Below the pieces are notes generated by a model. The model had not been told where the DNA came from and did no database searches. It worked only from the letters and a program-made list of their open reading frames with translations. Position numbers and translations under genes: made by a program. From NCBI GenBank assembly GCA_043758775.1, contig JAYVMU010000079.1, positions 1 through 7,206 of the forward strand: DNA of 7,206 nt, in the 5' to 3' direction. The DNA comes from JACMMS01 sp043758775. GTDB taxonomy: Bacteria > Pseudomonadota > Gammaproteobacteria > Burkholderiales > Methylophilaceae. Shown here one piece after another: positions 1 through 7,119 of this stretch (the first letter of the stretch is position 1; the number at the start of each line of letters is the position of its first letter).

Positions 1-1
1 A

Positions 2-712
2 ACATGTAATTGGACTACTGATATAGAGCCAGCAGATCCTGTTGGCAACAATGGGGTCACAAGTTTCGGCTACAGCGAAAAAATATTAATTTCTGATAAT
101 AAGCTTACTGGTGTATCCAACTCAGCTTGGATGGTGACTTCAGGGCCGCAAAACAGTACAAATGATGAGCGAGTTCGCGATGTTATATTTGAGCGTAATT
201 GGCTAGTAGCCGGATCAGGCACCGTAAAAGGTCTGGTGATATTTTCCAGAGATACTACGCTGAGGAACAATATATGTGACTTTTCTTTGGCCTCAAATGC
301 GTCCTGCTTTAATCCTCGCTTGTGGGGGACGGAGCCGCCAGCGGACAATGTAAAGATTTACAATAACACAGGGTACACATCCGCTGCGGGCAGTACATTT
401 AGTGTTGTTCACATAGAGAATAATGTAACTAATATTGAACTTAAAAATAATTTGGGATATGCACCGACATCAAGCTCACCCCATCTGGTCGATGGAACTA
501 GCGCGGCAGTGAGTACAAATAACACATCGGATGCTCAAATGAAAACTTATCCAAGTTTTGTCGCGCCTCTACCTACCGTGCCAGCGCCAACTGATTTTAA
601 GATTGTCACAGGTAGTTACGCTATTGGTACAGGTGCAGCGGTGCCTGTCTGGTCAGACTTTTTCTCTGCTCCACAAATGAGCACACGTGATTTAGGCGCT
701 GTGCTGCCATAA
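2..712 (+). CDS. Right-handed parallel beta-helix repeat protein, 3' part (5' end outside window)
   Basis: The frame is open from the window edge to a TAA stop at 710-712, giving about 236 residues with no start. The ATG at 131 is internal, because the same frame reads on upstream of it with the same kind of sequence. The protein shows irregular repeats of about 20-30 residues with alternating hydrophobic residues and Asn at turns (KILISDNKL, VIFERNWLV, VKIYNNTGY, IELKNNLGY). This is the pattern of pectate-lyase-like beta-helix coils with Asn ladders. The tail, ending STRDLGAVLP, resembles the 'D-hydrophobic-G-A' ending common in bacterial beta-helix proteins. Such proteins are usually exported and bind or cleave polysaccharides, but the signal peptide and any catalytic coil would lie in the missing part, so no substrate can be named. 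It is separated from the next gene by 426 bases and is probably a separate transcription unit. Confidence 0.8.
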   Translation, partial: TCNWTTDIEPADPVGNNGVTSFGYSEKILISDNKLTGVSNSAWMVTSGPQNSTNDERVRDVIFERNWLVAGSGTVKGLVIFSRDTTLRNNICDFSLASNASCFNPRLWGTEPPADNVKIYNNTGYTSAAGSTFSVVHIENNVTNIELKNNLGYAPTSSSPHLVDGTSAAVSTNNTSDAQMKTYPSFVAPLPTVPAPTDFKIVTGSYAIGTGAAVPVWSDFFSAPQMSTRDLGAVLP

Positions 713-730
713 CTATTATTAGGTGTACCT

Positions 731-757
731 TCTCTGGGATGCGTCTATAGAGATTTT
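731..757 (+). terminator. Weak terminator-like hairpin after the beta-helix gene
   Basis: TCTCT at 731-735 pairs with AGAGA at 749-753, with a possible extra G-U pair inside, and TTTT follows at 754-757. It begins 18 bases after the stop codon, where a Rho-independent terminator would be expected. The stem is short and poor in G-C, the loop is about 12 bases and the T-run has only four bases, so this is only a candidate. Confidence 0.3.
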
Positions 758-866
758 ACAACACGGAAAGGCCGCACCAATCACCAGGCTACGAAACACC
801 GGATCAGGTCTATCGAACAGCGAGCGGAGGCGGAGCAAGGATTGTAGATAAATACTACGAAAAACG

Positions 867-905
867 CTTGTTCGGGCACCCGAGTGAGAAAGAAAAAACT
901 CACTC
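867..905 (+). other. Two overlapping, mutually exclusive stem-loops
   Basis: Bases 867-875 can pair with 880-888 around a GCAC tetraloop: nine pairs, six Watson-Crick and three G-U. Because G-U pairs become mismatches on the other strand, this structure favours the + strand RNA. Bases 882-888 (GAGTGAG) can instead pair perfectly with 899-905 (CTCACTC) around a 10-base A-rich loop. Both use 882-888, so they cannot form together. The second stem is followed by A-rich sequence, not T, so it is not a simple terminator. The role is unknown; the site lies about 235-270 bases upstream of the debranching-enzyme start. Confidence 0.35.
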
Positions 906-930
906 AAAAATAGAAACAAAAAAACAGAAA

Positions 931-954
931 AACGGGGCAGCGCCGTTCCGCTGC
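931..954 (+). other. Second pair of competing short stem-loops
   Basis: AACGG at 931-935 can pair with CCGTT at 943-947 (7-base loop). GCAGCG at 937-942 can pair with CGCTGC at 949-954 (6-base loop). The two structures interleave, so they would either compete or form a pseudoknot-like fold. No T-run follows. This may be part of a structured leader or small RNA, or it may be chance in a G+C-rich patch. Confidence 0.25.
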
Positions 955-1138
955 ATGAAGAAGGTTACCCTCTTAAACTCGACGCATTATTGTCTTGACC
1001 GAGGGGTCCTCTATACCGCTTTGTTGGGTGCGGTTGCATATAGCACTAGCTTGGATTTTGTTGTAAAAAACAATTGAAGATTGATCTTGCAGATTAATAC
1101 ATATGAGTTGGCATTACTCAATAACTGGAACTTAACGA

Positions 1139-3217
1139 ATGAACACAATATTACCTACATACATTCGATTTGGCCGTAATATTTGTGGTGATCTTTTACA
1201 AGGTGAACGTCATGAATGGTGGCTAGCTAACGGCCTTGGCGGTTACGCAGCTGGAAATATCGCTGGCACGTTAACTCGGCGGTATCATGGTTTATTAGTT
1301 GCACCAGTGAATCCACCTTTAGGTCGTCATCTGGTTTTTGCCAAAGGCGACGCGACTTTAATCGACGGTGATGAGCGAATTCCTTTGTTTAGCAATCGCT
1401 GGGGGGATGGTAGTATTTCGCCAGAAGGCTATTTGCAGATTGAGTCGTTTCATTTAGAAGGCCGTATGCCAGTGTGGCGCTTTGCCATTGGCGATGTACT
1501 TATTGAACAACGCATTTGGATGGAACAAGGTGCCAACACGACTTATTTAGCCTTTCGTTTGCTGTCAACAAACAAGGTCAAGCGGCCGCTTAAGTTGGTT
1601 ATTAAGTTGTTGGCAAATTCACGTGATCATCACGGCAGTGGTCATCCTTGGGATTTCAATCCATTCATCGAAAAAGATACTGATACGCTTTATGTGCGCA
1701 ATCCAAATTGGTTCACGCTGACAGTCAAAACACGTGGTGGTAGCCTTGAATCGGATATGACTTGGTATGACAATTTTCATTTATCAACAGAACGCGAACG
1801 CGGCTTACCAGACAATGACAGTCATCTTTGCATAGGTGAAGCATTGCTGGACCTTAATAGCGATGAATGGGTTGGCATTGTGGCGAGCACTGAGGAAAAT
1901 CCTTCAAATTATTTGATGGAGGCGATGCGTAGGAATTTGATGTTTGATGCTGGTCAATTGAAACGTACACAAGTAACCATGCCCGAATTTATTGATGCGC
2001 CTGAATGGGTAAATCAATTAGTGCTATCGTCTTCCAGTTTCATTTTCTCTCGTCCATTACCCGATGTGCCTGATGGCGAATCGATTATTGCTGGCTATCC
2101 TTGGTTTGGCGACTGGGGTCGCGACACCATGATAGCTTTGCCTGGCTTGACACTCACGACAGGCCGCTTTGATACTGCAAGGCGTATATTGAATACCTTT
2201 GCGCGCTTTATTGATCAAGGTATGCTGCCTAATATGTTTCCGGGTGCTGGTAATACGCCAGAATATAACACGGTAGATGCTGCACTTTGGTATATCGAAG
2301 CTTGGCGCGCTTATGTGGCTGCTACGCGTGAAACAGCAAGTCTCAAACAAGTTTTTCCGATACTTGCTGAGATTATCGATTGGCATATAAAAGGCACGCG
2401 TTACCAGATTCATGTCGATCCTGCGGATGGCTTGTTATACGCTGGCGAGTCGGGTGTACAAGTAACTTGGATGGATGCCAAAGTAGGCGATAATGTTGTC
2501 ACGCCACGCATTGGTAAACCTGTTGAAATAAACGCTTTATGGTATAACGCGCTGGTGACGATGGCCGAATTTGCAACGATGCTTAAGCAGCCAGCAACCC
2601 AATACCAAGAACTTGCTAAAAAAGCGAAAGCAGGATTCAAGCGCTTTATCAAGGCCGATGGTAGTGGTTTGGCCGATGTATTGGATGGCCCTGATGGAGA
2701 TGATTTGTCATTGCGACCTAACCAGATTTTTGCAGTAAGTTTACATGCGAGCCCATTAGACGATAAGACTCAGCGAGAAGTGGTAAGCGCATGCGGACGC
2801 GAACTGCTAACTTCCTATGGTTTACGCTCACTTAATGTTGCGCACCCTGAATTTAAACCACACTATGAAGGTGGAGTTTGGGAGCGCGATACTAGCTACC
2901 ATCAGGGGCCAGTATGGGCATTTTTACTTGGGCATTATGCGATTGCTGAATATAAAGTGAGTGGAGATGCAATTGCAGCGCAGGCAAATCTTGAGCCTAT
3001 ACGTGATCATTTAATGAGTGGAGCCTTGGGTACAGTAAGTGAAATTTTTGATGGCGTAGTACCACATACACCTCGCGGTGCGCCAGCACAAGCTTGGTCT
3101 GTAGCTTGTATTCTCGAAGCTTGGGTCTACTTAGAGCGACAAAAAAATAAAAGCGCACGTGAGGTTTTAGTGCTAAAAAAAATGAATATAGTTAGCATAT
3201 CTAAGGTAGAGGCATAG
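1139..3217 (+). CDS. Glycogen debranching enzyme, amylo-alpha-1,6-glucosidase type (GDE_N + GDE_C, GH133-like)
   Basis: A 692-residue cytoplasmic enzyme expected to hydrolyse alpha-1,6-linked glucose at branch points of glycogen-like alpha-glucans. Residues ~10-230 match the GDE N-terminal domain (EWWLANGLGGYAAG, then TRRYHGLLVAP). Residues ~290-670 match the GDE C-terminal (alpha/alpha)6-barrel. Visible motifs are GYPWFGDWGRD at 319-329, NTVDAALW at 377-384, MDAK at 445-448 followed by VEINALWYNAL at 462-472, GGVWERDTSYHQGPVW at 578-593 and SEIFDG at 634-639, then HTPRGAPAQAWS. Asp325, Asp329, Asp380 and Glu635 are candidate active-site acids; I have not assigned them by structure. Length is normal for the single-activity bacterial/archaeal form, which lacks the 4-alpha-glucanotransferase domain of the eukaryotic enzyme. 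No signal peptide is visible. The start is supported by TGGAA at 1126-1130, eight bases upstream. The last ~25 residues are a Lys-rich tail beyond the conserved domain. It is the first gene of a tight pair with the GH63-like gene. Confidence 0.93.
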   Translation: MNTILPTYIRFGRNICGDLLQGERHEWWLANGLGGYAAGNIAGTLTRRYHGLLVAPVNPPLGRHLVFAKGDATLIDGDERIPLFSNRWGDGSISPEGYLQIESFHLEGRMPVWRFAIGDVLIEQRIWMEQGANTTYLAFRLLSTNKVKRPLKLVIKLLANSRDHHGSGHPWDFNPFIEKDTDTLYVRNPNWFTLTVKTRGGSLESDMTWYDNFHLSTERERGLPDNDSHLCIGEALLDLNSDEWVGIVASTEENPSNYLMEAMRRNLMFDAGQLKRTQVTMPEFIDAPEWVNQLVLSSSSFIFSRPLPDVPDGESIIAGYPWFGDWGRDTMIALPGLTLTTGRFDTARRILNTFARFIDQGMLPNMFPGAGNTPEYNTVDAALWYIEAWRAYVAATRETASLKQVFPILAEIIDWHIKGTRYQIHVDPADGLLYAGESGVQVTWMDAKVGDNVVTPRIGKPVEINALWYNALVTMAEFATMLKQPATQYQELAKKAKAGFKRFIKADGSGLADVLDGPDGDDLSLRPNQIFAVSLHASPLDDKTQREVVSACGRELLTSYGLRSLNVAHPEFKPHYEGGVWERDTSYHQGPVWAFLLGHYAIAEYKVSGDAIAAQANLEPIRDHLMSGALGTVSEIFDGVVPHTPRGAPAQAWSVACILEAWVYLERQKNKSAREVLVLKKMNIVSISKVEA
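3209..3212 (+). promoter_or_regulatory. Ribosome binding site inside the upstream gene's 3' end
   Basis: GAGG at 3209-3212 lies seven bases before the ATG at 3220 and inside the last codons of the debranching-enzyme gene. It fixes the start of the GH63-like gene and suggests translational coupling, since ribosomes ending at the TAG (3215-3217) can reinitiate two bases later. Confidence 0.6.
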
Positions 3218-3219
3218 GT

Positions 3220-5967
3220 ATGCGGCAATTTATTAATGAGTGGTTTTCTAAACAGGCCAAAACAGCTAAAACGAAAAATTTAAATGCTGAACGGCAGCGG
3301 TTAGAAGCGCAATATGAAGGACGCGAAGATTGGCGGCATTGGGGACCTTACTTGGCAGAGCGTGCTTGGGGTACAGTACGTGAGGATTACAGTGTTACTG
3401 GCAATGCATGGGAATATTTTGACCACGATCAGGCACGTTCCCGTGCTTATCGCTGGAATGAAGACGGACTAGGCGGAATCTGTGATGAAGCGCAAAACCT
3501 ATGTTTTTCGCTGGCATTATGGAATGGGGTAGACCCAATATTGAAAGAGCGCGCTTTTGGACTAACTGGCAATCAGGGTAACCATGGCGAAGATGTGAAG
3601 GAGTATTATTTCTATCTTGATGCAACGCCGTCGCACAGCTATATGCGCTATCTTTATAAGTATCCTCAGACAGCATATCCTTATCAAAACTTGGTTGAGG
3701 AAAATGCTCGCCGCTCAAGGCAAGATCCACCTTTCAATTTGCTGGATACTGGTATCTTTGAAGATAGCCGTTACTGGGATGTTGAAGTACGTTACGCCAA
3801 AGCTAACCCAGAAGAAATGCATATTCGGATTATTGCCAGTAATCGCGGCCCAGATACTCAAACGCTACATATTTTACCCACCCTTTTATTTCGTAATACC
3901 TGGTCTTGGGGGGATGAGCAAGTTAAACCCAATCTCACTGAAGTAATAGCACCAAAAGATGCACAGTGGGCGGTAAAAGCCGAGCATCCAACATTAGGGC
4001 ATTATTATCTATATGGTCGTCAAAAGGCAGAAACTTTGTATACCGAAAACGAAAGTAATGCAGAGAAATTGTGGGGTTCTGCCAATGCCTCACCTTATGT
4101 AAAAGATGCATTTCATCGCCATGTAATTAATGTTGAGAAAACTGCAGTTAATCCACAGCATATAGGTACTAAATTTTCAGCTTGCCACGAGGTAGTTGTT
4201 GCACCAGCCCAAGAGATGATTATTGAACTAACCCTTTCGCGTGAATCAATGGAGACACCATTTGCAAAGAGTGATGAGATATTCGCTTCAAGAGCATCCG
4301 AAGCCAATGTTTTTTATGATGAACTTTCGCCTCAATCAGATTTGCAAGACAAAAACATCCTTCGTCAATCACTCGCAGGTATGATTTGGAATAAACAGTT
4401 TTTTCATTTCGATGTGGCACGTTGGCTGGATGGAGACGAACTTAAGCCGCCAGATGGTCACAAATTGGGCCGCAATCATGCTTGGAGGCACTTAAAAGCT
4501 TCACATGTGATATCAATGCCAGATAAGTGGGAGTACCCGTGGTTTGCCGCTTGGGATCTAGCGTTTCATTGCGCTGCATTGGCTTTGGTAGATGTAGATT
4601 TTGCTAAGCAGCAAATTGAACTGCTGTTAAAAGAAAATTATTTACATCCGAATGGGCAGATTCCAGCTTACGAATGGGCTTTTGGTGATGTAAATCCGCC
4701 AGTACTAGCTGCAGCTGCGCTAAAAGTATTTCGTGCTGAACGTGTGCAACGTGGCAAAGGAGATTTAAATTTTCTTGGCCGAATTGTGCACAAATTGTTA
4801 ATGAATTACACCTGGTGGCTTAATGCTAAAGATATGGATGGTCATAATGTATTTGAAGGTGGGTTTCTTGGACTAGATAACATCTCCGTATATGACCGTT
4901 CGCAGGCATTACCGCCCGGCTATTCTTTAAAACAGGCTGATGCGACTGGGTGGGTAGCCATGTTCAGCCTCAATATGACACTGATGGCGCTAGAGCTTAC
5001 AGCAGAAAATGCAGATTACGAAGATGTGGCTATTCAGTGTTACAGCCAGTTTCTTGGCGTGGCCAATGCAATCGCTGGAAATGTTAGTAAAAATGCTCAC
5101 GCTGGCCTTTCACTTTGGGATGCCAGTGCAGGATTCTTTAAAGACTTGATTGTAAAGCCAGATGGTGGTGGCCAGCATATTGATGTTTTCTCGCTAGTGG
5201 GGCTTATTCCGATGTTTGCATGTGAGGTGGTGGATGAGAGACTGCTGAAGAACGCCCCCCGTTTTGCAGCAATATTGAATGAACATGCAGGTGGGCTATT
5301 TGATGGGCATACAATATGTGCTTGCCCTGCTACAACAAACGAACGTGGTGAGCATCTTTTGTCGCTGGTTGATCATACAATGTTGCCGCATATTATGCGT
5401 CGTCTTTTATCTGAGGCAGAGTTTCTCTCTGATTATGGTATCCGTAGTGTATCTAAAATTCATGCGACGCAATGCGATTTAGGGCATATTGATGGAGTGG
5501 GGCATGCCTTAATCGAGTACGTACCTGGTGAGTCAAATAATGGCATATTTGGGGGCAATTCTAACTGGCGCGGACCAATCTGGATGCCAACCAATTACAC
5601 ACTAATTCAGGCTATTGAAAAATTTCATCGTTATCTAGGTGATGAATATAAAATTGCCGTGCCCTGTCTTGATAACCAAGAGCTAACGCTGAAGGAAATT
5701 TCAAAATTAATTTCTGACCGCTTAGTGAATATATTTCGTAGAGATGCCACAGGGCGTATTCCCGCTTTGCCAGAAGATAGTCCATTCGAGAGCGACCCAT
5801 ATTGGAAAGATTTGTTATTGTTTCATGAGTATTTTCATGCTGAAACTGGCCTTGGCTTAGGTGCGATGCACCAGACTGGTTGGACGGGGCTAGTGGCGAA
5901 TCTAATTGAGCGACGTTATCGGGTAGATATTCCTGCATATTGGAAGAACCCTGGCAAGGATGATTAA
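3220..5967 (+). CDS. GH63 / MGH1-like glycoside hydrolase, 915 residues
   Basis: Recognised as the large bacterial GH63-C/MGH1-like family. Residues ~20-130 carry the family's very conserved opening (HWGPYLAERAWGTVREDYS, RSRAYRWNEDGLGGICDE, LTGNQGNHGEDVKEYYFYLD). Residues to ~370 are likely a beta-sandwich domain (NRGPDTQTLHILPTLLFRNTWSWG). Residues ~380-905 form the (alpha/alpha)6 catalytic barrel. Key motifs are WEYPWFAAWDLAFH at 437-450, with Asp446 a likely catalytic acid by analogy with GH63; PNGQIPAYEWAFGDVNPP; GGNSNWRGPIWMPTNY around 779-793; and a closing GLGLGAMHQTGWTGLVANLI. GH63 enzymes cleave alpha-glucosides (eukaryotic processing glucosidase I, E. coli YgjK) or mannosyl-/glucosylglycerate; the substrate here is not deducible. 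No signal peptide or membrane segment is visible, so it is probably cytoplasmic. It starts two bases after the debranching enzyme's stop with a good GAGG site, implying one operon and a shared alpha-glucan or compatible-solute role (inference). Confidence 0.92.
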   Translation: MRQFINEWFSKQAKTAKTKNLNAERQRLEAQYEGREDWRHWGPYLAERAWGTVREDYSVTGNAWEYFDHDQARSRAYRWNEDGLGGICDEAQNLCFSLALWNGVDPILKERAFGLTGNQGNHGEDVKEYYFYLDATPSHSYMRYLYKYPQTAYPYQNLVEENARRSRQDPPFNLLDTGIFEDSRYWDVEVRYAKANPEEMHIRIIASNRGPDTQTLHILPTLLFRNTWSWGDEQVKPNLTEVIAPKDAQWAVKAEHPTLGHYYLYGRQKAETLYTENESNAEKLWGSANASPYVKDAFHRHVINVEKTAVNPQHIGTKFSACHEVVVAPAQEMIIELTLSRESMETPFAKSDEIFASRASEANVFYDELSPQSDLQDKNILRQSLAGMIWNKQFFHFDVARWLDGDELKPPDGHKLGRNHAWRHLKASHVISMPDKWEYPWFAAWDLAFHCAALALVDVDFAKQQIELLLKENYLHPNGQIPAYEWAFGDVNPPVLAAAALKVFRAERVQRGKGDLNFLGRIVHKLLMNYTWWLNAKDMDGHNVFEGGFLGLDNISVYDRSQALPPGYSLKQADATGWVAMFSLNMTLMALELTAENADYEDVAIQCYSQFLGVANAIAGNVSKNAHAGLSLWDASAGFFKDLIVKPDGGGQHIDVFSLVGLIPMFACEVVDERLLKNAPRFAAILNEHAGGLFDGHTICACPATTNERGEHLLSLVDHTMLPHIMRRLLSEAEFLSDYGIRSVSKIHATQCDLGHIDGVGHALIEYVPGESNNGIFGGNSNWRGPIWMPTNYTLIQAIEKFHRYLGDEYKIAVPCLDNQELTLKEISKLISDRLVNIFRRDATGRIPALPEDSPFESDPYWKDLLLFHEYFHAETGLGLGAMHQTGWTGLVANLIERRYRVDIPAYWKNPGKDD

Positions 5968-5986
5968 AAGTAAAAAAAGAAGTTTT

Positions 5987-6019
5987 AAGTATTATTCATA
6001 GTTCTATCTGGTAATACTT
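5987..6019. terminator. Candidate stem-loop between the convergent genes
   Basis: AAGTATTA at 5987-5994 is a perfect 8-base inverted repeat of TAATACTT at 6012-6019. The loop of 17 bases contains the minus-strand stop codon (6004-6006). On the minus strand the stem is followed, after AAAACTTC, by a run of seven T (5972-5978) and more T-rich sequence, so it could end transcription of the chimeric gene. The stem is almost all A-T, which makes termination weak. On the + strand no T-run follows. Confidence 0.3.
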
Positions 6020-7038
6020 TGGCGCCGAGTTTCTTCCCTTTTCATACTTAAATATTCAGTTCTTTCCACTTCGTGTAACTGCGTTGCATAACGCTCCGTA
6101 CTATCGAACCAATATTGCAAACGTTTTTCCTGTTGAGTTTCAGGGGCATCTTTCAGTGCTGCTAGGTAAGCATCAATCGCAAGGTAATATCGCATGGTGT
6201 TGCGCTCTACAACACCGCGTACGCCTTGAATATAGTTAGGTTCACCATTTGCTCGTGTTGATTCTACACTAAAGCCCACCTTGTCTTTCCCGAGAGTCGC
6301 CAAGTAAGCGTTCATTGCTAGTCGGCCAGTTAAGCCAAAAGAGTAAGCATAGGTAAAATGTAGAAAAGTTTGCTTGTTGTTAATTGGCGTGGCTTCAACC
6401 CAAATACGGTAATCTTTTGTACCTAAGGGGCCTTCGGCCGCTTTCATTTCTACAGAAAAGTAATTGGCCGCAGTTGTCATATTTTCATAGTTAAACTTGG
6501 TGTCGTATGTTTCAGCCAAGGGTTGCTCGTACTTTTTACCCAAATTAATGTCTAACACAGTGCCTGCATTGCTATGTGTAGCACGACAATACTTACTTGA
6601 TTTCATAGAGAGCAGTACCACCGGGATATCGGCATTAGGATACATCAACATTAACGGTACAAACGTGCCGTGGTCGAACCCACGCATTGCATCTTCCTCG
6701 CTTTTAATGCCTGCTAAACTTAACAATTCACGTACTCTGTTAGCTAAAATGGGATTACCTGCCGCAGGATATTGAATATGATACGTATGCTCGGGAAAGC
6801 CAGTATAGTCATACTCCATAGCTGGATTTTCGGCAGTTGATACGGTAAATTGAGGTGCTTCCCAATGTCCGGTAATCACCAAAATAGCTTCGGGTCTTGC
6901 GGGCAAGGTAAGTGGTAGTTTTTTCAGTTCTGCTTCGGTAATGGAAAATTGTTCGCGCAGACCCTCAACATCAGGCCATGGGCCACCGCCGTGAGAGATA
7001 AAAAATGTAGGCATTTGCGCTGAAGGCATCACATTCAC
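6004..7038 (-). CDS. Chimeric gene: truncated DODA/LigB-type dioxygenase fused to the C-terminal part of a conserved hypothetical protein
   Basis: One open frame of 344 codons joins two unrelated pieces. Residues 1-148 (7038-6595) match the N-terminal part of class III extradiol dioxygenases of the DODA/YgiD type: FFISHGGGPWP with His16, VITGHWEAP with His58, YDYTGFPEHTY, GFDHGTFVPL with His123, then IPVVLLSMKSS. The family is usually ~260 residues, and its C-terminal part, which carries a further conserved His near an H-N motif needed for metal binding, is absent. Residues 149-344 (6594-6004) instead match what I recall as the C-terminal part of a beta/gammaproteobacterial hypothetical family (KYCRA, GPLGTKDYRIWVEATP, YAYSFGLTGRLAMNAYLAT, RGVVERNTMRYYLAIDAYL); its usual N-terminus is missing. 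The GTG at 7038 is the longest start. ATGs at 7029 and 7014 are equally plausible, since none has a clear ribosome binding site. It is probably non-functional as a dioxygenase; whether the product has any activity is unknown. Confidence 0.8.
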   Translation of the reverse strand: MNVMPSAQMPTFFISHGGGPWPDVEGLREQFSITEAELKKLPLTLPARPEAILVITGHWEAPQFTVSTAENPAMEYDYTGFPEHTYHIQYPAAGNPILANRVRELLSLAGIKSEEDAMRGFDHGTFVPLMLMYPNADIPVVLLSMKSSKYCRATHSNAGTVLDINLGKKYEQPLAETYDTKFNYENMTTAANYFSVEMKAAEGPLGTKDYRIWVEATPINNKQTFLHFTYAYSFGLTGRLAMNAYLATLGKDKVGFSVESTRANGEPNYIQGVRGVVERNTMRYYLAIDAYLAALKDAPETQQEKRLQYWFDSTERYATQLHEVERTEYLSMKREETRRQSITR

Positions 7039-7091
7039 ATTCTATAAATTTAAGTGCTTACTGATTAGGTTGTTATCTCATGACTTAATTT

Positions 7092-7119
7092 CAAAGGTCT
7101 GTATTAGGTGAGACCTTTG
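7092..7119. repeat. Perfect 9-base inverted repeat at the putative insertion-sequence boundary
   Basis: CAAAGGTCT at 7092-7100 and AGACCTTTG at 7111-7119 are exact reverse complements with 10 bases between them. Neither strand has a T-run after the stem, so a terminator is unlikely. The right arm looks like part of an insertion-sequence terminal repeat. The left arm could be a remnant of the opposite end of a related element, or chance. Confidence 0.55.

Larger units (their letters stand above)
713..1138. other. 426-base intergenic region without a convincing gene
   Basis: Apart from the hairpins listed separately, I see no gene here. Short open frames at 719-919 (-) and 868-1077 (+, TTG start) lack a ribosome binding site and any recognisable protein pattern. 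Base composition is uneven. About 765-845 is visibly richer in G and C than the flanks and carries the purine-rich G-rich string around 820-840. About 889-932 is strongly A-rich on the + strand. The final stretch, 1040-1138, is AT-rich and should hold the promoter of the downstream operon, but no clean -35/-10 pair stands out. The G+C-rich block could be a decayed gene, a dispersed intergenic repeat or a small RNA. Confidence 0.6.

Noticed and set aside
131..712. ATG at 131 as the start of the beta-helix gene
   Set aside because: The same frame is open to the window edge and the upstream residues continue the beta-helix pattern, so the ATG is internal.
882..905. GAGTGAG/CTCACTC hairpin as a Rho-independent terminator
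   Set aside because: It is followed by A-rich, not T-rich, sequence on the + strand, and on the minus strand no T-run directly follows the stem.
719..919. Minus-strand open frame of 66 codons in the intergenic region
   Set aside because: No ribosome binding site, low-complexity Ser/Arg/Phe-rich translation, and it overlaps the hairpin cluster; looks like chance in a G+C-rich patch.
995..1017. TTGACC with TATACC as a promoter
   Set aside because: The spacing is only 11 bases, too short for a sigma-70 promoter.
868..1077. Plus-strand open frame of 69 codons
   Set aside because: Starts with TTG inside a hairpin, has no ribosome binding site and a Lys/Thr-rich translation read through an A-rich stretch; no recognisable domain.
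1074..1103. TTGAAG with TACATA (18-base spacing) as the promoter of the glycan operon
   Set aside because: Position is suitable but the match to consensus is only 4/6 and 3/6; not enough in an AT-rich region.
2057..2652. Minus-strand open frames inside the debranching-enzyme gene
   Set aside because: Shadows of a strongly conserved gene in another frame, with no recognisable protein.
5612..5938. Minus-strand open frame inside the 3' part of the GH63-like gene
   Set aside because: Antisense to conserved catalytic-domain coding sequence, with no ribosome binding site or known motif.
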